Shown here: one piece after another, positions 1-7,334 of the stretch
Position numbering within the stretch: the first letter of the stretch is position 1
How the letters are laid out: every line of letters begins with the position of its first letter
NCBI GenBank assembly: GCA_038203935.1
Contig: JBBRDM010000161.1
Span: forward strand, 1 to 12,733
Direction of reading: 5' to 3'
Length of the DNA stretch: 12,733 bases
Origin: JANXSG01 sp038203935
Lineage (GTDB): Bacteria > Armatimonadota > Chthonomonadetes > Chthonomonadales > Chthonomonadaceae
Program-made: the position numbers and the translations under genes
Notes under the pieces: model-generated
The model's database searches: none
Seen by the model: the letters and a program-made list of their open reading frames with translations, nothing else
What the model was told of the DNA's origin: nothing

Positions 1-2
1 TT

Positions 3-665
3 ATAGGAATGTGCTTCAAAGCAAAGGTGCAGGGAAACTGGGCCCCGTGTGCATGGCTTAGCACCACGATATTATTCGCCTGGGGACTATCCGAACTCGC
101 TAAAGCATCCGAGAGTGGCAGAAAAAGAGCTTTATCGCAGAGCCTTATCATTGGTATCTCATCACTACTACTCACGGTAATACTGATTTCTCCGATTATG
201 CGACAGCGCGTTGGCATCAAACTGCCGCCTGAAGCGGACATTTCAAATACAGCCTACGGTTGGCGTGATCTGGCCTCTCATGTAGCACAGGTACGAGGAG
301 AAATGGCGGTATCCGGAACCAAAAACGTGTTTATTGCAGGGAATGGATATCAGTACTGCGCACTTATAGGATTTTACCTTCCTGATCACCCACAGACATT
401 CGATCTGTTTTTACATTTTCGCCTTACAATGTACGCAGCATACGTAGACAGGTTAAAACTGCATTTAGGTGAAAATTGCGTTTTTGTGAATGATGGTGAG
501 GCGGATGACAGAGATTTGAAACAGATATTTGAGCGTGTGGAATGGGACCCGCCCTATGATATTTGGAGAAGAAATTTGTACACCAAGCCAGTTCGATCAA
601 TTCATATCGCTCGGTGCTACGGATTTAAACGGTATGTCGGGCTGGATTGGGCAAAAGGCGGCTAG
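3..665 (+). CDS. GT39/PMT-type membrane glycosyltransferase, C-terminal part (5' truncated)
   Basis: Only the C-terminal part (about 220 residues) is present. The frame is open to the window edge, so the ATG at 9 is probably internal. The visible start matches the late membrane region of bacterial dolichyl-phosphate-mannose-type (GT39, PMT_2) glycosyltransferases: a GNWAPCAWLS segment corresponding to the family's NWPAPAYL, then two hydrophobic helices (roughly residues 14-32 and 45-64 from the ATG). The remainder is a soluble, presumably extracytoplasmic domain with the family's usual elements: a GWRDLASHVAQVR stretch, a GNGYQYCALIGFYLP stretch (family: YQxASELAFYLPG), and a closing RCYGFKRY like the family's YRCRGFKG. 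Such enzymes transfer sugars from lipid-linked donors to lipids or proteins at the membrane. The catalytic N-terminal loop lies outside the window, so donor and acceptor cannot be judged. The gene converges on tRNA-Gln and shares its terminator hairpin. Confidence 0.75.
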   Translation: MGMCFKAKVQGNWAPCAWLSTTILFAWGLSELAKASESGRKRALSQSLIIGISSLLLTVILISPIMRQRVGIKLPPEADISNTAYGWRDLASHVAQVRGEMAVSGTKNVFIAGNGYQYCALIGFYLPDHPQTFDLFLHFRLTMYAAYVDRLKLHLGENCVFVNDGEADDRDLKQIFERVEWDPPYDIWRRNLYTKPVRSIHIARCYGFKRYVGLDWAKGG

Positions 666-717
666 TAATTTACGAAACCTTTTCTGTACGTTTTATTTAC
701 AATATCTTATAATTGCA

Positions 718-752
718 AAATCCCTGTGGGCTGTATAAGCCCACAGGGATTT
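718..752. terminator. Bidirectional intrinsic terminator hairpin between the glycosyltransferase and tRNA-Gln
   Basis: A perfect 15-bp inverted repeat (718-732 with 738-752) encloses a 5-nt loop. The arms end in AAA/TTT, so each strand reads a GC-rich stem followed by T residues. It lies 52 bp after the + strand glycosyltransferase stop and 7 bp beyond the 3' end of the minus-strand tRNA-Gln, which fits termination in both directions. Confidence 0.8.
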
Positions 753-759
753 GTTAAAA

Positions 760-831
760 CTGCCGGGGAAGGATTCGAACCCTCGACATACTGAACCAGA
801 ATCAGTCGTGCTACCACTGCACCACCCGGCA
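760..831 (-). tRNA. tRNA-Gln (anticodon CUG)
   Basis: The minus strand folds into a complete cloverleaf. The acceptor stem is TGCCGGG with CCCGGCA and discriminator G. The D-arm is GTGC/GCAC around AGTGGTA. The anticodon stem is ACTGA/TCAGT with loop TTCTGGT, giving anticodon CTG (codon CAG, Gln). The T-arm is GAGGG/CCTTC with loop TTCGAAT. The U1-A72 first pair is usual for bacterial tRNA-Gln. It is 72 nt including the discriminator. CCA is not encoded, so it must be added after transcription. Confidence 0.95.
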
Positions 832-851
832 CTATCTCGCTGACGAAATAA

Positions 852-881
852 ATAATAGCAGATGAGCGTATTGGTTGTCAA
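852..881 (-). promoter_or_regulatory. Sigma70-type promoter of tRNA-Gln
   Basis: On the minus strand a perfect TTGACA (881-876) is followed after 18 bp by TATTAT (857-852), preceded by TGC to give an extended -10 (TGnTATTAT). The expected start, near 845, is about 14 nt before the tRNA. The promoter occupies the 69-bp gap after nadC, so the tRNA need not depend on read-through. Confidence 0.8.
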
Positions 882-900
882 GGCTAATGTAGAAATTCCG

Positions 901-1743
901 CTATACGCTCGAGAAATCCAGGCTAATATCCAGTGATGGCACCGAATGGGTTATCGCTCCTACAGAGATCACATCTACTCCGGTGAGGGCTATCTCCCGC
1001 ACGGTACTTTCGTTAACACCTCCGCTTGCCTCTGTGCCGGCATTTCCATCCACCAGCAACATCGCCTGTTCGAGTTCGCTCAGGCTCATATTATCGAGAA
1101 GTACCATGTCCGCACCCGCTTCAACCGCTTCACGAACCTGATCCAAGTTATCACATTCGACGGTGACAGTCATAACGTGCGGTGCTTGAGACAGAGCAAG
1201 TTCCACCGCTTTTGTGATGCTCCCGCAGGCTAATATGTGGTTATCTTTGATCATAAGGGCATCATAGAGCCCGAATCGATGATTATATCCGCCCCCTACT
1301 CTCACCGCATATTTTTCAAGAATGCGCAGGCCAGGCGTGGTTTTACGGGTATCTATGATGCGGGCCTTACAGCCGGATATGAGTTCAACATATCGGTTCG
1401 TTTTAGTGGAGATGCCGGAAAGCCTTTGGAGAAAGTTTAAGGCAACTCGCTCGCCTGAAAGTATACTCTGCGCAAATCCGGAAATTTCGCACAGTCTATC
1501 ACCCGGCGCGATTTGCGCACCTTCTGCCAGGAAAAATTGCAGTTTTAGCGTTGGATCGATCTGCCGGAATACCTCCTCAACAATAGGAAGCCCGCACACA
1601 ATGCCTTTTTCTTTTGCGACGATTACGGCAATTGAAATAAGATCCAGAGGAATGGTAAATTGAGAAGTAATATCACCACTTCCAATGTCCTCGGCCAGCG
1701 CTCTGCTCACAATGTCTCTGCAGTCTGGTATTGGTATCGCCAC
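901..1743 (-). CDS. nadC: Nicotinate-nucleotide pyrophosphorylase (carboxylating), quinolinate phosphoribosyltransferase
   Basis: NadC converts quinolinate and PRPP to nicotinate mononucleotide, CO2 and pyrophosphate in cytosolic de novo NAD synthesis. The 280-aa length is normal and family signatures run throughout: ALAEDIGSGDIT (15-26), GERVALNFLQRLSG (97-110), DTRKTTPGLR (131-140), KYAVRVGGGYNHR (144-156), IKDNH (165-169), VECDN (195-199), LLDN (215-218), EASGG (238-242) and a C-terminal ISVGAITHS. The basic active-site residues expected for binding PRPP and quinolinate (R133, K134, H155, R156, K166) and acidic E196 and D217 are all present. The start is GTG, with GGGAGAG (1757-1751) 7 nt upstream, inside the end of the preceding STAS-Usp gene. 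The 4-bp gap to that gene's stop implies cotranscription and probable translational coupling. No nadA or nadB is nearby. Confidence 0.96.
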   Translation of the reverse strand: MAIPIPDCRDIVSRALAEDIGSGDITSQFTIPLDLISIAVIVAKEKGIVCGLPIVEEVFRQIDPTLKLQFFLAEGAQIAPGDRLCEISGFAQSILSGERVALNFLQRLSGISTKTNRYVELISGCKARIIDTRKTTPGLRILEKYAVRVGGGYNHRFGLYDALMIKDNHILACGSITKAVELALSQAPHVMTVTVECDNLDQVREAVEAGADMVLLDNMSLSELEQAMLLVDGNAGTEASGGVNESTVREIALTGVDVISVGAITHSVPSLDISLDFSSV

Positions 1744-1747
1744 GTTT

Positions 1748-2551
1748 TTACTCTCCCGCTTTCAGTCGGCCTATAACTACTTCGCAAGGAGACCGATGCA
1801 GGAGTGAATCCACGAGTTCGTGGAAAGTATCGTGCCCTTCTCCACCCATTGGTTCACTGGCAGCCCCAACTACTACTACCTCCACATGTTCCGTTCGAAT
1901 GTAGTTCAAAATTGCCTCCGTGGCATCACGAACCCTCTCGACCCGTGTCGACGCGGGTGCGCTCAATTGACGCGCATACTGCATGGCCCGGTCCAGAGAT
2001 TCCTGTGCTGCCTGCTCGGCCGCCATCATCGGCGCTCCAAGCGGAAGCGTTCTTGCGACCTCCAGAAAATAGATAAGCCGCACTTCGGAGCGTCCATCTT
2101 TTGCCAGCCGGCCACCGAGATGTGCGCCGTAGGTCAGGTCAAGGTCTGCAAGTAAAGGGACCAAAATAACGGCGCTTTTTTTACCGCTGATACCTGGCGC
2201 CTGACTGACCGCATTCTTTGCTGCCATCTGCAGTGATGACCTCGCCTGCGCTACAGAATCCGCGATTGCTAACTGAGATCGCACACCGGGTACAGAATTG
2301 CATACCAGCCGAACATTATCCGGCAAATTGGCTACTACAATGCGTGCTTTGGCCGCTTCGATATCTCTCATCGCTTCGAGGAATGTTTTAGCGCCATTCT
2401 CCGATATATTGTCCAGATGACTGCAGTCAACGATTATCCCTTGCGGATGATCGTGAAGCAGCAGATTTACGGCGGCACGAATTGTCAGCCACTGATTTTT
2501 ATTTAGTGATCCAGAGAGCTCAACAACATCTCCCTTAGTCTCAATGATCAT
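1748..2551 (-). CDS. STAS-Usp fusion protein (anti-sigma-antagonist-like domain plus universal stress protein domain)
   Basis: A soluble protein of 267 aa with two domains. Residues 1-105 resemble a STAS domain: a beta strand, then IIVDCSHLDNISENGA (39-54), matching the DLSxVxFMDSSGLG segment of SpoIIAA-like proteins, then IVVANLP (71-77). Residues 126-262 resemble a Usp domain: AVILVPL at the start, an EQAAQESLDRAMQYA helix, and VEVVVVGAASE...LLHRSPCEVVIG at the end. At the position of the phosphorylated STAS Ser there is Glu51, and the Usp GxxG-x9-GS nucleotide loop is degenerate, so classical switching and ATP binding are both doubtful. I chose the ATG at 2551 because GGAGGA sits 5 nt upstream; a TTG at 2569 in the same frame would add six residues. 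It overlaps the permease gene by 11 bp and precedes nadC by 4 bp. A regulatory role for the permease is inferred from context only. Confidence 0.8.
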   Translation of the reverse strand: MIIETKGDVVELSGSLNKNQWLTIRAAVNLLLHDHPQGIIVDCSHLDNISENGAKTFLEAMRDIEAAKARIVVANLPDNVRLVCNSVPGVRSQLAIADSVAQARSSLQMAAKNAVSQAPGISGKKSAVILVPLLADLDLTYGAHLGGRLAKDGRSEVRLIYFLEVARTLPLGAPMMAAEQAAQESLDRAMQYARQLSAPASTRVERVRDATEAILNYIRTEHVEVVVVGAASEPMGGEGHDTFHELVDSLLHRSPCEVVIGRLKAGE

Positions 2552-4610
2552 GATTTCCTCCAGGCACAATACGGGGTAACGGTATTATTGTAGCACTCTC
2601 TTCAGCCATTGCATCTTCCGGAGGTGGTGAATCAGTAAGCTGTAAGTAGTATCGGACGTTTGCGACGATAACATCTCTTCTGCCCAGGAGAGCGAGCTTT
2701 AACAAGAGGCCCGAATTTCCGTGCAGAAGACTATGCCACCATTTAGTAGGGACGAACTCGGGAACTACGACTGTCACGATATGGTTTCTCCGCTCCAGCT
2801 GTACGGCATCCAAATAGCGCATGATGGGTGTCATCAGCGAGCGATAGGGTGAGTTCAGGATAACCAGAGGCACGTCCTGTCCCCACTCTTCCCATCTGGA
2901 TTTTAGAAACGGTGTTTTATCCGGATCTGTAGCGATATGCACCGCTCGGCAGTCAGGGGAGAGTGTTCTGGCATATTCGAGCGCGGGCATCACTCCCAGA
3001 TGCAGCGTTGGCACAAGTACTAACACGGTATTGTGCATTGCAGCCCCGGTTGGTCGGTAATTAGCCATCTTCAACTGCTGTGCTACATCCGCATAGTGTC
3101 GATATATTTTGCGGAACATCATCACGAGCGCCGCGATCAGGATCATTACAATCCAGGCGCCTTCGGAAAATTTCTCATAGGATATGTCGATCAGGACTAC
3201 GAACGTGGCAATCGCGCCAATACCATTGAGTGTGGCGCGCAGTTTCCACCCTTTCACCTTGAGCGTGGTCCAGCGCCGCACCATTGCAGATTGGGAAAGA
3301 GTAAAAGCCAGAAAAACTCCGACGGCATACAGCGGCACAAGCGCATCGACACTGCCATTTTTAGCAACTATCAAGACCGCAGCAAAAAGTCCCAGTATAA
3401 TAATTCCGTTATTGAAAACGAGTTTATCGCCTAGGTTGGAAAACTGTTTCGGAAGAAACCTATCGCGAGATAAAAAAGAAGCTAAACGAGGAAAATCCGC
3501 AAAACTCGTATTCGCTGCGAGCACCAGAATCAGGGCAGTAGACATCTGAGTCACGATATAAAGAAAAGCCCATTTTCCATCGTGCCCGAATATTGCGCTC
3601 GATATCTGATCGATTACTGGATTGGCCGCTTCACCGCTTGGAAGCACCCAATACACTACTCTGAACTTCATTGCCAGACCGGATATTCCAAGAAATATCG
3701 TTCCGAGTATTACTCCCATGCTGACAAGTGTGAGAGCCGCATTGTGGGATTTCGGCTCTCGAAAGGCGGGCACACCATCGCTTACTGCTTCTGTCCCAGT
3801 CATTGCGGAACATCCATTTGCGAAAGCTTTCAGCAGTACTACCATTCCCATAGCTTCACCCGAGTTCGCCGCAGCCGATTTCCAATCGTGATTTACAAGT
3901 GAATAGTGAAAATGCCAGCCGAAGTAGTGCCCAAAAAATCCAATTGCTATCATCAAGTAGCACATCGTTACGAAGAGATAGGTCGGCACAGCAAATAACA
4001 TGCCGGACTCTTTTAATCCGCGTAAATTTGCAACGGTCAGAATAAATATAGCGAGCAGGCAGTATATTACCAGGTGCTCTTTAATGTGCCAGACAGAAAA
4101 CATAGGAACCGCGGCAAGGTTTTGTATTCCGGCAGCTATTGAGACGGAAACGGTCAGCACATAGTCGATCAGCAGCGCGGCGCCAGCAACCAGTCCGGGC
4201 AGTGTTCCCAGATTTTCTCTGGATACAATATAAGAACCACCGCCCTTGGAATAGGCCATAATGGTCTGCCAGTACGAGATAACGACTATTACCAAAAGCG
4301 CTACGATCATCCCGGTGATGAGCATAGTGTAGTGGGTATACGCGTGTGAGGCAGAAGCCAGATAAAGACCAGCGCCTCCAAGTACGAGAATGATCTGCTG
4401 CGTAGCGTAGGCAACCGAGGAGATAGCATCCGAAGCGAATACCGGAAGCGCGATGATGCGGTTAAGAAGAGTATGTTCGCTGTGTTCAGTCGAGATTGGA
4501 TTGCCGAAAAGCAGACGACGCAGCCGTTTCGTCAGCGTCAGAGTAGGTTTCGATGCCTGCGAAAGAGGCATCGGTTCACGGGGGTCTGGATTTTTTGGTG
4601 GTTCGATCAT
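2541..4610 (-). CDS. KimA-type APC-superfamily permease, probable K+ importer (copy 1)
   Basis: An inner-membrane transporter of 689 aa: a hydrophilic tail (1-45), an APC-fold core of about 12 helices (about 50-510) and a C-terminal cytosolic domain (about 530-670, MHNTVLVLVP...LGVMPALEYA) as in KimA/YdaO. The core carries FASDAISSVAYAT (58-70), SKGGGSYIVS (121-130), LLIDYVLTVSVSIAAG (146-161) and GCSAMTGTEAVSDG. From memory of the Bacillus KimA structure, the K+-site residues D36, Y43, D117, Y118, T121 and S125 correspond to D61, Y68, D149, Y150, T153 and S157, with internal spacings kept. Potassium import is therefore preferred to amino-acid transport, but substrate is inferred. No Shine-Dalgarno is visible before the ATG. 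It is first in a unit with the STAS-Usp gene (11-bp overlap) and nadC. It differs from copy 2 mainly in its N-terminal tail and scattered substitutions. Confidence 0.85.
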   Translation of the reverse strand: MIEPPKNPDPREPMPLSQASKPTLTLTKRLRRLLFGNPISTEHSEHTLLNRIIALPVFASDAISSVAYATQQIILVLGGAGLYLASASHAYTHYTMLITGMIVALLVIVVISYWQTIMAYSKGGGSYIVSRENLGTLPGLVAGAALLIDYVLTVSVSIAAGIQNLAAVPMFSVWHIKEHLVIYCLLAIFILTVANLRGLKESGMLFAVPTYLFVTMCYLMIAIGFFGHYFGWHFHYSLVNHDWKSAAANSGEAMGMVVLLKAFANGCSAMTGTEAVSDGVPAFREPKSHNAALTLVSMGVILGTIFLGISGLAMKFRVVYWVLPSGEAANPVIDQISSAIFGHDGKWAFLYIVTQMSTALILVLAANTSFADFPRLASFLSRDRFLPKQFSNLGDKLVFNNGIIILGLFAAVLIVAKNGSVDALVPLYAVGVFLAFTLSQSAMVRRWTTLKVKGWKLRATLNGIGAIATFVVLIDISYEKFSEGAWIVMILIAALVMMFRKIYRHYADVAQQLKMANYRPTGAAMHNTVLVLVPTLHLGVMPALEYARTLSPDCRAVHIATDPDKTPFLKSRWEEWGQDVPLVILNSPYRSLMTPIMRYLDAVQLERRNHIVTVVVPEFVPTKWWHSLLHGNSGLLLKLALLGRRDVIVANVRYYLQLTDSPPPEDAMAEESATIIPLPRIVPGGNHDH

Positions 4611-4935
4611 AAATAAGTTTGCTTTTGCAGTACCGCATCTACGAAAGTTAGTTAGATATTATCTGTATGTGCCATTCTCTAAAACTATGGAGATGCACAG
4701 CCGCTTACATTTCAATAATCTTTGTAAATATACCTGCTAACATCCTCAAGGAAGGCGAGATTCTTCATTTTAACGAACCAGGTTACTCTGCGTTACTAAG
4801 AACTAAATCACGTGCAGCGCTTTCTACCGGTTTATCGTTCTCATTGTAAATCACCCGTAATAATAGAGACGACCCCGGCGCCGAAATGGGGCCAGGGTCG
4901 AATTTAAAAATATGAATTTCTCTCACGCAGGGAAT
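4611..4935. other. Intergenic spacer between the two permease genes
   Basis: This 325-bp gap holds the terminator of permease copy 2 (4870-4900) and, beyond it, the AT-rich leader of copy 1. I looked on the minus strand for a consensus promoter: a GATAAT/TAATAT stretch about 50-60 bp before the copy 1 ATG is the best -10 candidate, but no convincing -35 accompanies it. No c-di-AMP (ydaO-type) riboswitch signature and no TGATTAATCA palindrome is present. No protein-coding gene is supported on either strand. Confidence 0.5.
4870..4900 (-). terminator. Intrinsic terminator of permease copy 2
   Basis: CGACCC (4870-4875) pairs with GGGTCG (4895-4900). The stem continues inward with two mismatches (GGC/GCC, then CC/GG) to a small GAAAT loop. 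On the minus strand it is followed by TCTCTATTATTA, a moderately T-rich run. It lies 35 bp past the permease copy 2 stop, so the tandem permeases are probably separate transcription units. Confidence 0.65.
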
Positions 4936-6981
4936 TTAATACTGTTTCAAATCGCTCTCGTCTATGAGAGCGTTAGCCGCTGGTTTTGCTGAGGTCTGCT
5001 GGAGATAGTATCTGACATTCGCGACGATAACATCCCGCCGGCCCAGAAGCGCCAGTTTCAGCAGCAGACCGGAGTTGCCATGAAGCAGACTGTGCCACCA
5101 TTTTGTAGGTACATATTCGGGCACGACAACCGTCACAATGTGGTTTCTCCGCTCCAGCTGCACGGCATCGAGATAGTGCATGATTGGCGTCATCAGAGAG
5201 CGATACGGCGAATTTAGAATTACCAGGGGAATATCCTGCCCCCACTCTTCCCACATAGATTTTAGATACGGTGTTTTATCGGGATCGGTCGCGATATGCA
5301 CGGCTCTACAGTCCGGTGATAACGTCCGCGCATACTCCATCGCAGGCATCACGCCGAGATGCAGGTTGGGAACCATCACGAGCACGGTGTTGTGCATAGA
5401 TGCCGGAGTGGGATGATAATTGGTCATCTTAAGCTGCTGTGCCACATCGGCATAGTGGCCGTAGATCTTGCGGAACATCATGACGAGTGCGCCAATAAGC
5501 AGAATTACGATCCATGCGCCTTCCAGAAATTTTTCAAATGCTATATCCAGCAGCACGATAAATGTTGCAAGCGCTCCTACCCCATTTATGACCGCTTTTA
5601 GCTTCCATCCCGGGACTTTCATATTGATCCAGTGCTTGACCATGCCGGACTGAGACAAGGTGAACGCGAGGAAGACCCCAATAGCATAGAGCGGTACCAG
5701 GGCATCAACGCTGCCGTTTTTAACGATAATAAGCAGGGCGGCGAAAACACCGAGTATCAAAATTCCGTTATTGAAAACCAGCTTATCACCAAGGTTGGAG
5801 AACTGTTTGGGCAAAAATCTATCTCGCGAAAGAATGGAGGCCAGTCGAGGAAAATCAGCAAAACTGGTGTTGGCAGCGAGCACCAGAATCAGCGCAGTGG
5901 ATATCTGAGTTACCAGATAGAGAAACGCCCATCTGCCTTCGTGTCCGAATATGGCGCTCGATATCTGGTCGATTACCGGATTGGCTGTCTCTCCGTTCGG
6001 CATTTCCCAGTAGATTACATGGAACTTCATGGCCAGTGCTGATATGCCAAGGAAAATCGTTCCAAGAATAACACCCATGGCTACCAGCGTAAGAGCAGCA
6101 TTTTGGGATTTAGGATGTTTGAAGTTGGGAATGCCGTTACTCACCGCCTCTGTTCCTGTCATGGCGGAACATCCGTTGGCAAACGCTTTCAGAAGTACGA
6201 GGAGACCCATGGTTTCTGCCGAAGATTTTGCAATCGGTTTCCAGCTCTGGTTGATTAACTCGCGGTGGAATTCCCAGTTGAATAGATGGCCGAAGAATCC
6301 GATACCGATCATCAAATAGCACATAAATACGAACAGATAGGTGGGTACCGCAAATAGAGTGCCGGACTCTTTAAGTCCGCGCAGGTTTGCTACGGTAAGA
6401 AGAAAAATGGCGAGGAGGCAGTAGGCCACGAGATGTTCTTTTACGTGCCAGGCAGCAAACTGCGGCACTCCCTCCAGGTTCTGCACTCCCGCAGCAATCG
6501 ATACCGAGACCGTCAGCACATAGTCGATGAGCAGGGCTGCGCCCGCCATAAGACCAGGCATGGTTCCGAGATTGTCTTTGGATACGATATAAGAGCCGCC
6601 ACCGCTGGGATAGCCGAAGATGGTCTGCCAGTAGGAAATGACTACGATTACCAGCAGCGCTACAATCATCCCGGTGATGCCGAGAGTGTAGTAGGAGTAG
6701 TCCGCTCTTTTGGAAGCGAGATAGAGGCCAGCTCCGCCGAGGGCCAGGATAATCTGCTGCGTAGCATAGGCAACCGAGGAGATAGCATCGGAGGCGAACA
6801 CTGGCAGCGCGACTATCTTGCCGAGCAGCGTATGTTCGCTATTTTCACTGGATATTGGATTGCCGAATAACAGCCTGCGCATCCGCTTTGAAACGGAAGG
6901 TTCCTCAACGGATGCCGGCGAAAGTGGTATCGGCTCCTGGGATTCGGGACGGTTTCCCGGAGGCGGAATCTGTTCTATCAT
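4936..6981 (-). CDS. KimA-type APC-superfamily permease, probable K+ importer (copy 2)
   Basis: A 681-aa paralogue of the permease just downstream, collinear with it throughout and nearly identical over long stretches of core and C-terminal domain, showing tandem duplication. It keeps the presumed KimA K+-site residues (D65, Y72, D153, Y154, T157, S161) and the GCSAMTGTEAVSNG segment, followed by a KimA-like cytosolic domain (about 530-665). Differences include the first 35 residues, GYPSGGGSYIVSKDN instead of AYSKGGGSYIVSREN, and a shorter C-terminus. A GGAG lies 11 nt before the ATG, rather far for a ribosome site. It has its own terminator and a TATAAT box about 45 bp upstream, and is divergent from a LacI-family gene sharing a palindrome. 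Amino-acid transport is the main alternative function. Confidence 0.85.
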   Translation of the reverse strand: MIEQIPPPGNRPESQEPIPLSPASVEEPSVSKRMRRLLFGNPISSENSEHTLLGKIVALPVFASDAISSVAYATQQIILALGGAGLYLASKRADYSYYTLGITGMIVALLVIVVISYWQTIFGYPSGGGSYIVSKDNLGTMPGLMAGAALLIDYVLTVSVSIAAGVQNLEGVPQFAAWHVKEHLVAYCLLAIFLLTVANLRGLKESGTLFAVPTYLFVFMCYLMIGIGFFGHLFNWEFHRELINQSWKPIAKSSAETMGLLVLLKAFANGCSAMTGTEAVSNGIPNFKHPKSQNAALTLVAMGVILGTIFLGISALAMKFHVIYWEMPNGETANPVIDQISSAIFGHEGRWAFLYLVTQISTALILVLAANTSFADFPRLASILSRDRFLPKQFSNLGDKLVFNNGILILGVFAALLIIVKNGSVDALVPLYAIGVFLAFTLSQSGMVKHWINMKVPGWKLKAVINGVGALATFIVLLDIAFEKFLEGAWIVILLIGALVMMFRKIYGHYADVAQQLKMTNYHPTPASMHNTVLVMVPNLHLGVMPAMEYARTLSPDCRAVHIATDPDKTPYLKSMWEEWGQDIPLVILNSPYRSLMTPIMHYLDAVQLERRNHIVTVVVPEYVPTKWWHSLLHGNSGLLLKLALLGRRDVIVANVRYYLQQTSAKPAANALIDESDLKQY

Positions 6982-7008
6982 AGAAATGGATGCTCCAACA
7001 GAATCGAA

Positions 7009-7018
7009 TGATTAATCA
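7009..7018. promoter_or_regulatory. Candidate operator site 1 (TGATTAATCA palindrome) before permease copy 2
   Basis: A perfect 10-bp palindrome within a 12-mer (ATGATTAATCAA, 7008-7019) that recurs unchanged at the lacI-family promoter. It lies at about +1 to +10 of the predicted permease start, where a bound protein would block transcription. Its centre is TTAA rather than the CpG usual for LacI-family operators, so the binder is uncertain. Confidence 0.45.
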
Positions 7019-7024
7019 ATTGGC

Positions 7025-7030
7025 ATTATA
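7025..7030 (-). promoter_or_regulatory. -10 element of a probable promoter for permease copy 2
   Basis: The minus strand carries a perfect TATAAT (7030-7025) 43 bp before the permease ATG. The -35 region is poor: AATCAT, ATCATA or CAATCA depending on spacing. Activator dependence is possible. The predicted start, near 7018, abuts the TGATTAATCA palindrome. Confidence 0.45.
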
Positions 7031-7119
7031 CCTGCGAATAAAATAGTATGATTGCCTGCGCTTATTCTGCATAAAATAGGTGAAATGAATGCATTTTGTA
7101 ACAAAATTGCTGCACAGCT

Positions 7120-7197
7120 AACAGGAGAATGGTGCGCTGCTTTATTACTATTATCGGCAGTTCCCACCTGGAAACGAATGGAAGTATCTCTCCTGTT
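7120..7197. repeat. 9-bp inverted repeat enclosing a 60-nt foldable segment
   Basis: AACAGGAGA (7120-7128) is the exact complement of TCTCCTGTT (7189-7197). Inside, the minus strand can form GTTTCC-AGGT-GGGAAC (7175-7160), all paired with one G-T wobble, and a CTGC/GCAG pair (7160-7157 with 7140-7137). The plus strand version has a C-A mismatch in the inner hairpin, so minus-strand RNA would fold better. It lies between, and outside the leaders of, both predicted divergent promoters. No known riboswitch is recognised. Confidence 0.4.
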
Positions 7198-7265
7198 TGT
7201 AGCATGAATTATGCATGTGCAGTTTAACCTTTTGCAACGGGCGACGTACAGTTTTGAGATATGTT

Positions 7266-7294
7266 CAAAAAAAATTTATAAAAATTCTGTAAAA
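7266..7294 (+). promoter_or_regulatory. A-tract UP-like element upstream of the lacI-family promoter
   Basis: Runs of A at 7267-7274, 7280-7284 and 7291-7294 stand directly upstream of the -35 box with roughly helical spacing. This resembles an UP element or intrinsically curved DNA that would strengthen the promoter. Confidence 0.4.
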
Positions 7295-7299
7295 TGCTA

Positions 7300-7328
7300 T
7301 TGACAAGGTGTTAAGCCTATGTTATGAT
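7300..7328 (+). promoter_or_regulatory. Consensus sigma70-type promoter of the LacI-family gene
   Basis: A perfect TTGACA (7300-7305) and TATGAT (7323-7328) are separated by exactly 17 bp. Transcription is expected near 7335, giving a leader of about 40 nt. The palindrome at 7325-7334 overlaps the -10, which suggests autorepression. Confidence 0.85.
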
Positions 7329-7334
7329 TAATCA
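7325..7334. promoter_or_regulatory. Candidate operator site 2 (TGATTAATCA palindrome) at the lacI-family promoter
   Basis: This is the second exact copy of the palindrome, inside the same 12-mer (7324-7335). It overlaps the -10 box and start region of the regulator's own promoter. The two centres are 316 bp apart, about 30 turns of B-DNA, which would permit looping between the divergent promoters. Confidence 0.5.

Noticed and set aside
1804..2155. Overlapping + strand reading frames of about 90-110 codons opposite the STAS-Usp gene
   Set aside because: They lie antisense to a well-supported gene, have low-complexity Pro/Arg/Ser composition and no family resemblance. They are frame shadows.
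7086..7099. AAATGAATGCATTT as an operator palindrome
   Set aside because: It is an imperfect AT-rich repeat with no second copy at either promoter, unlike TGATTAATCA.
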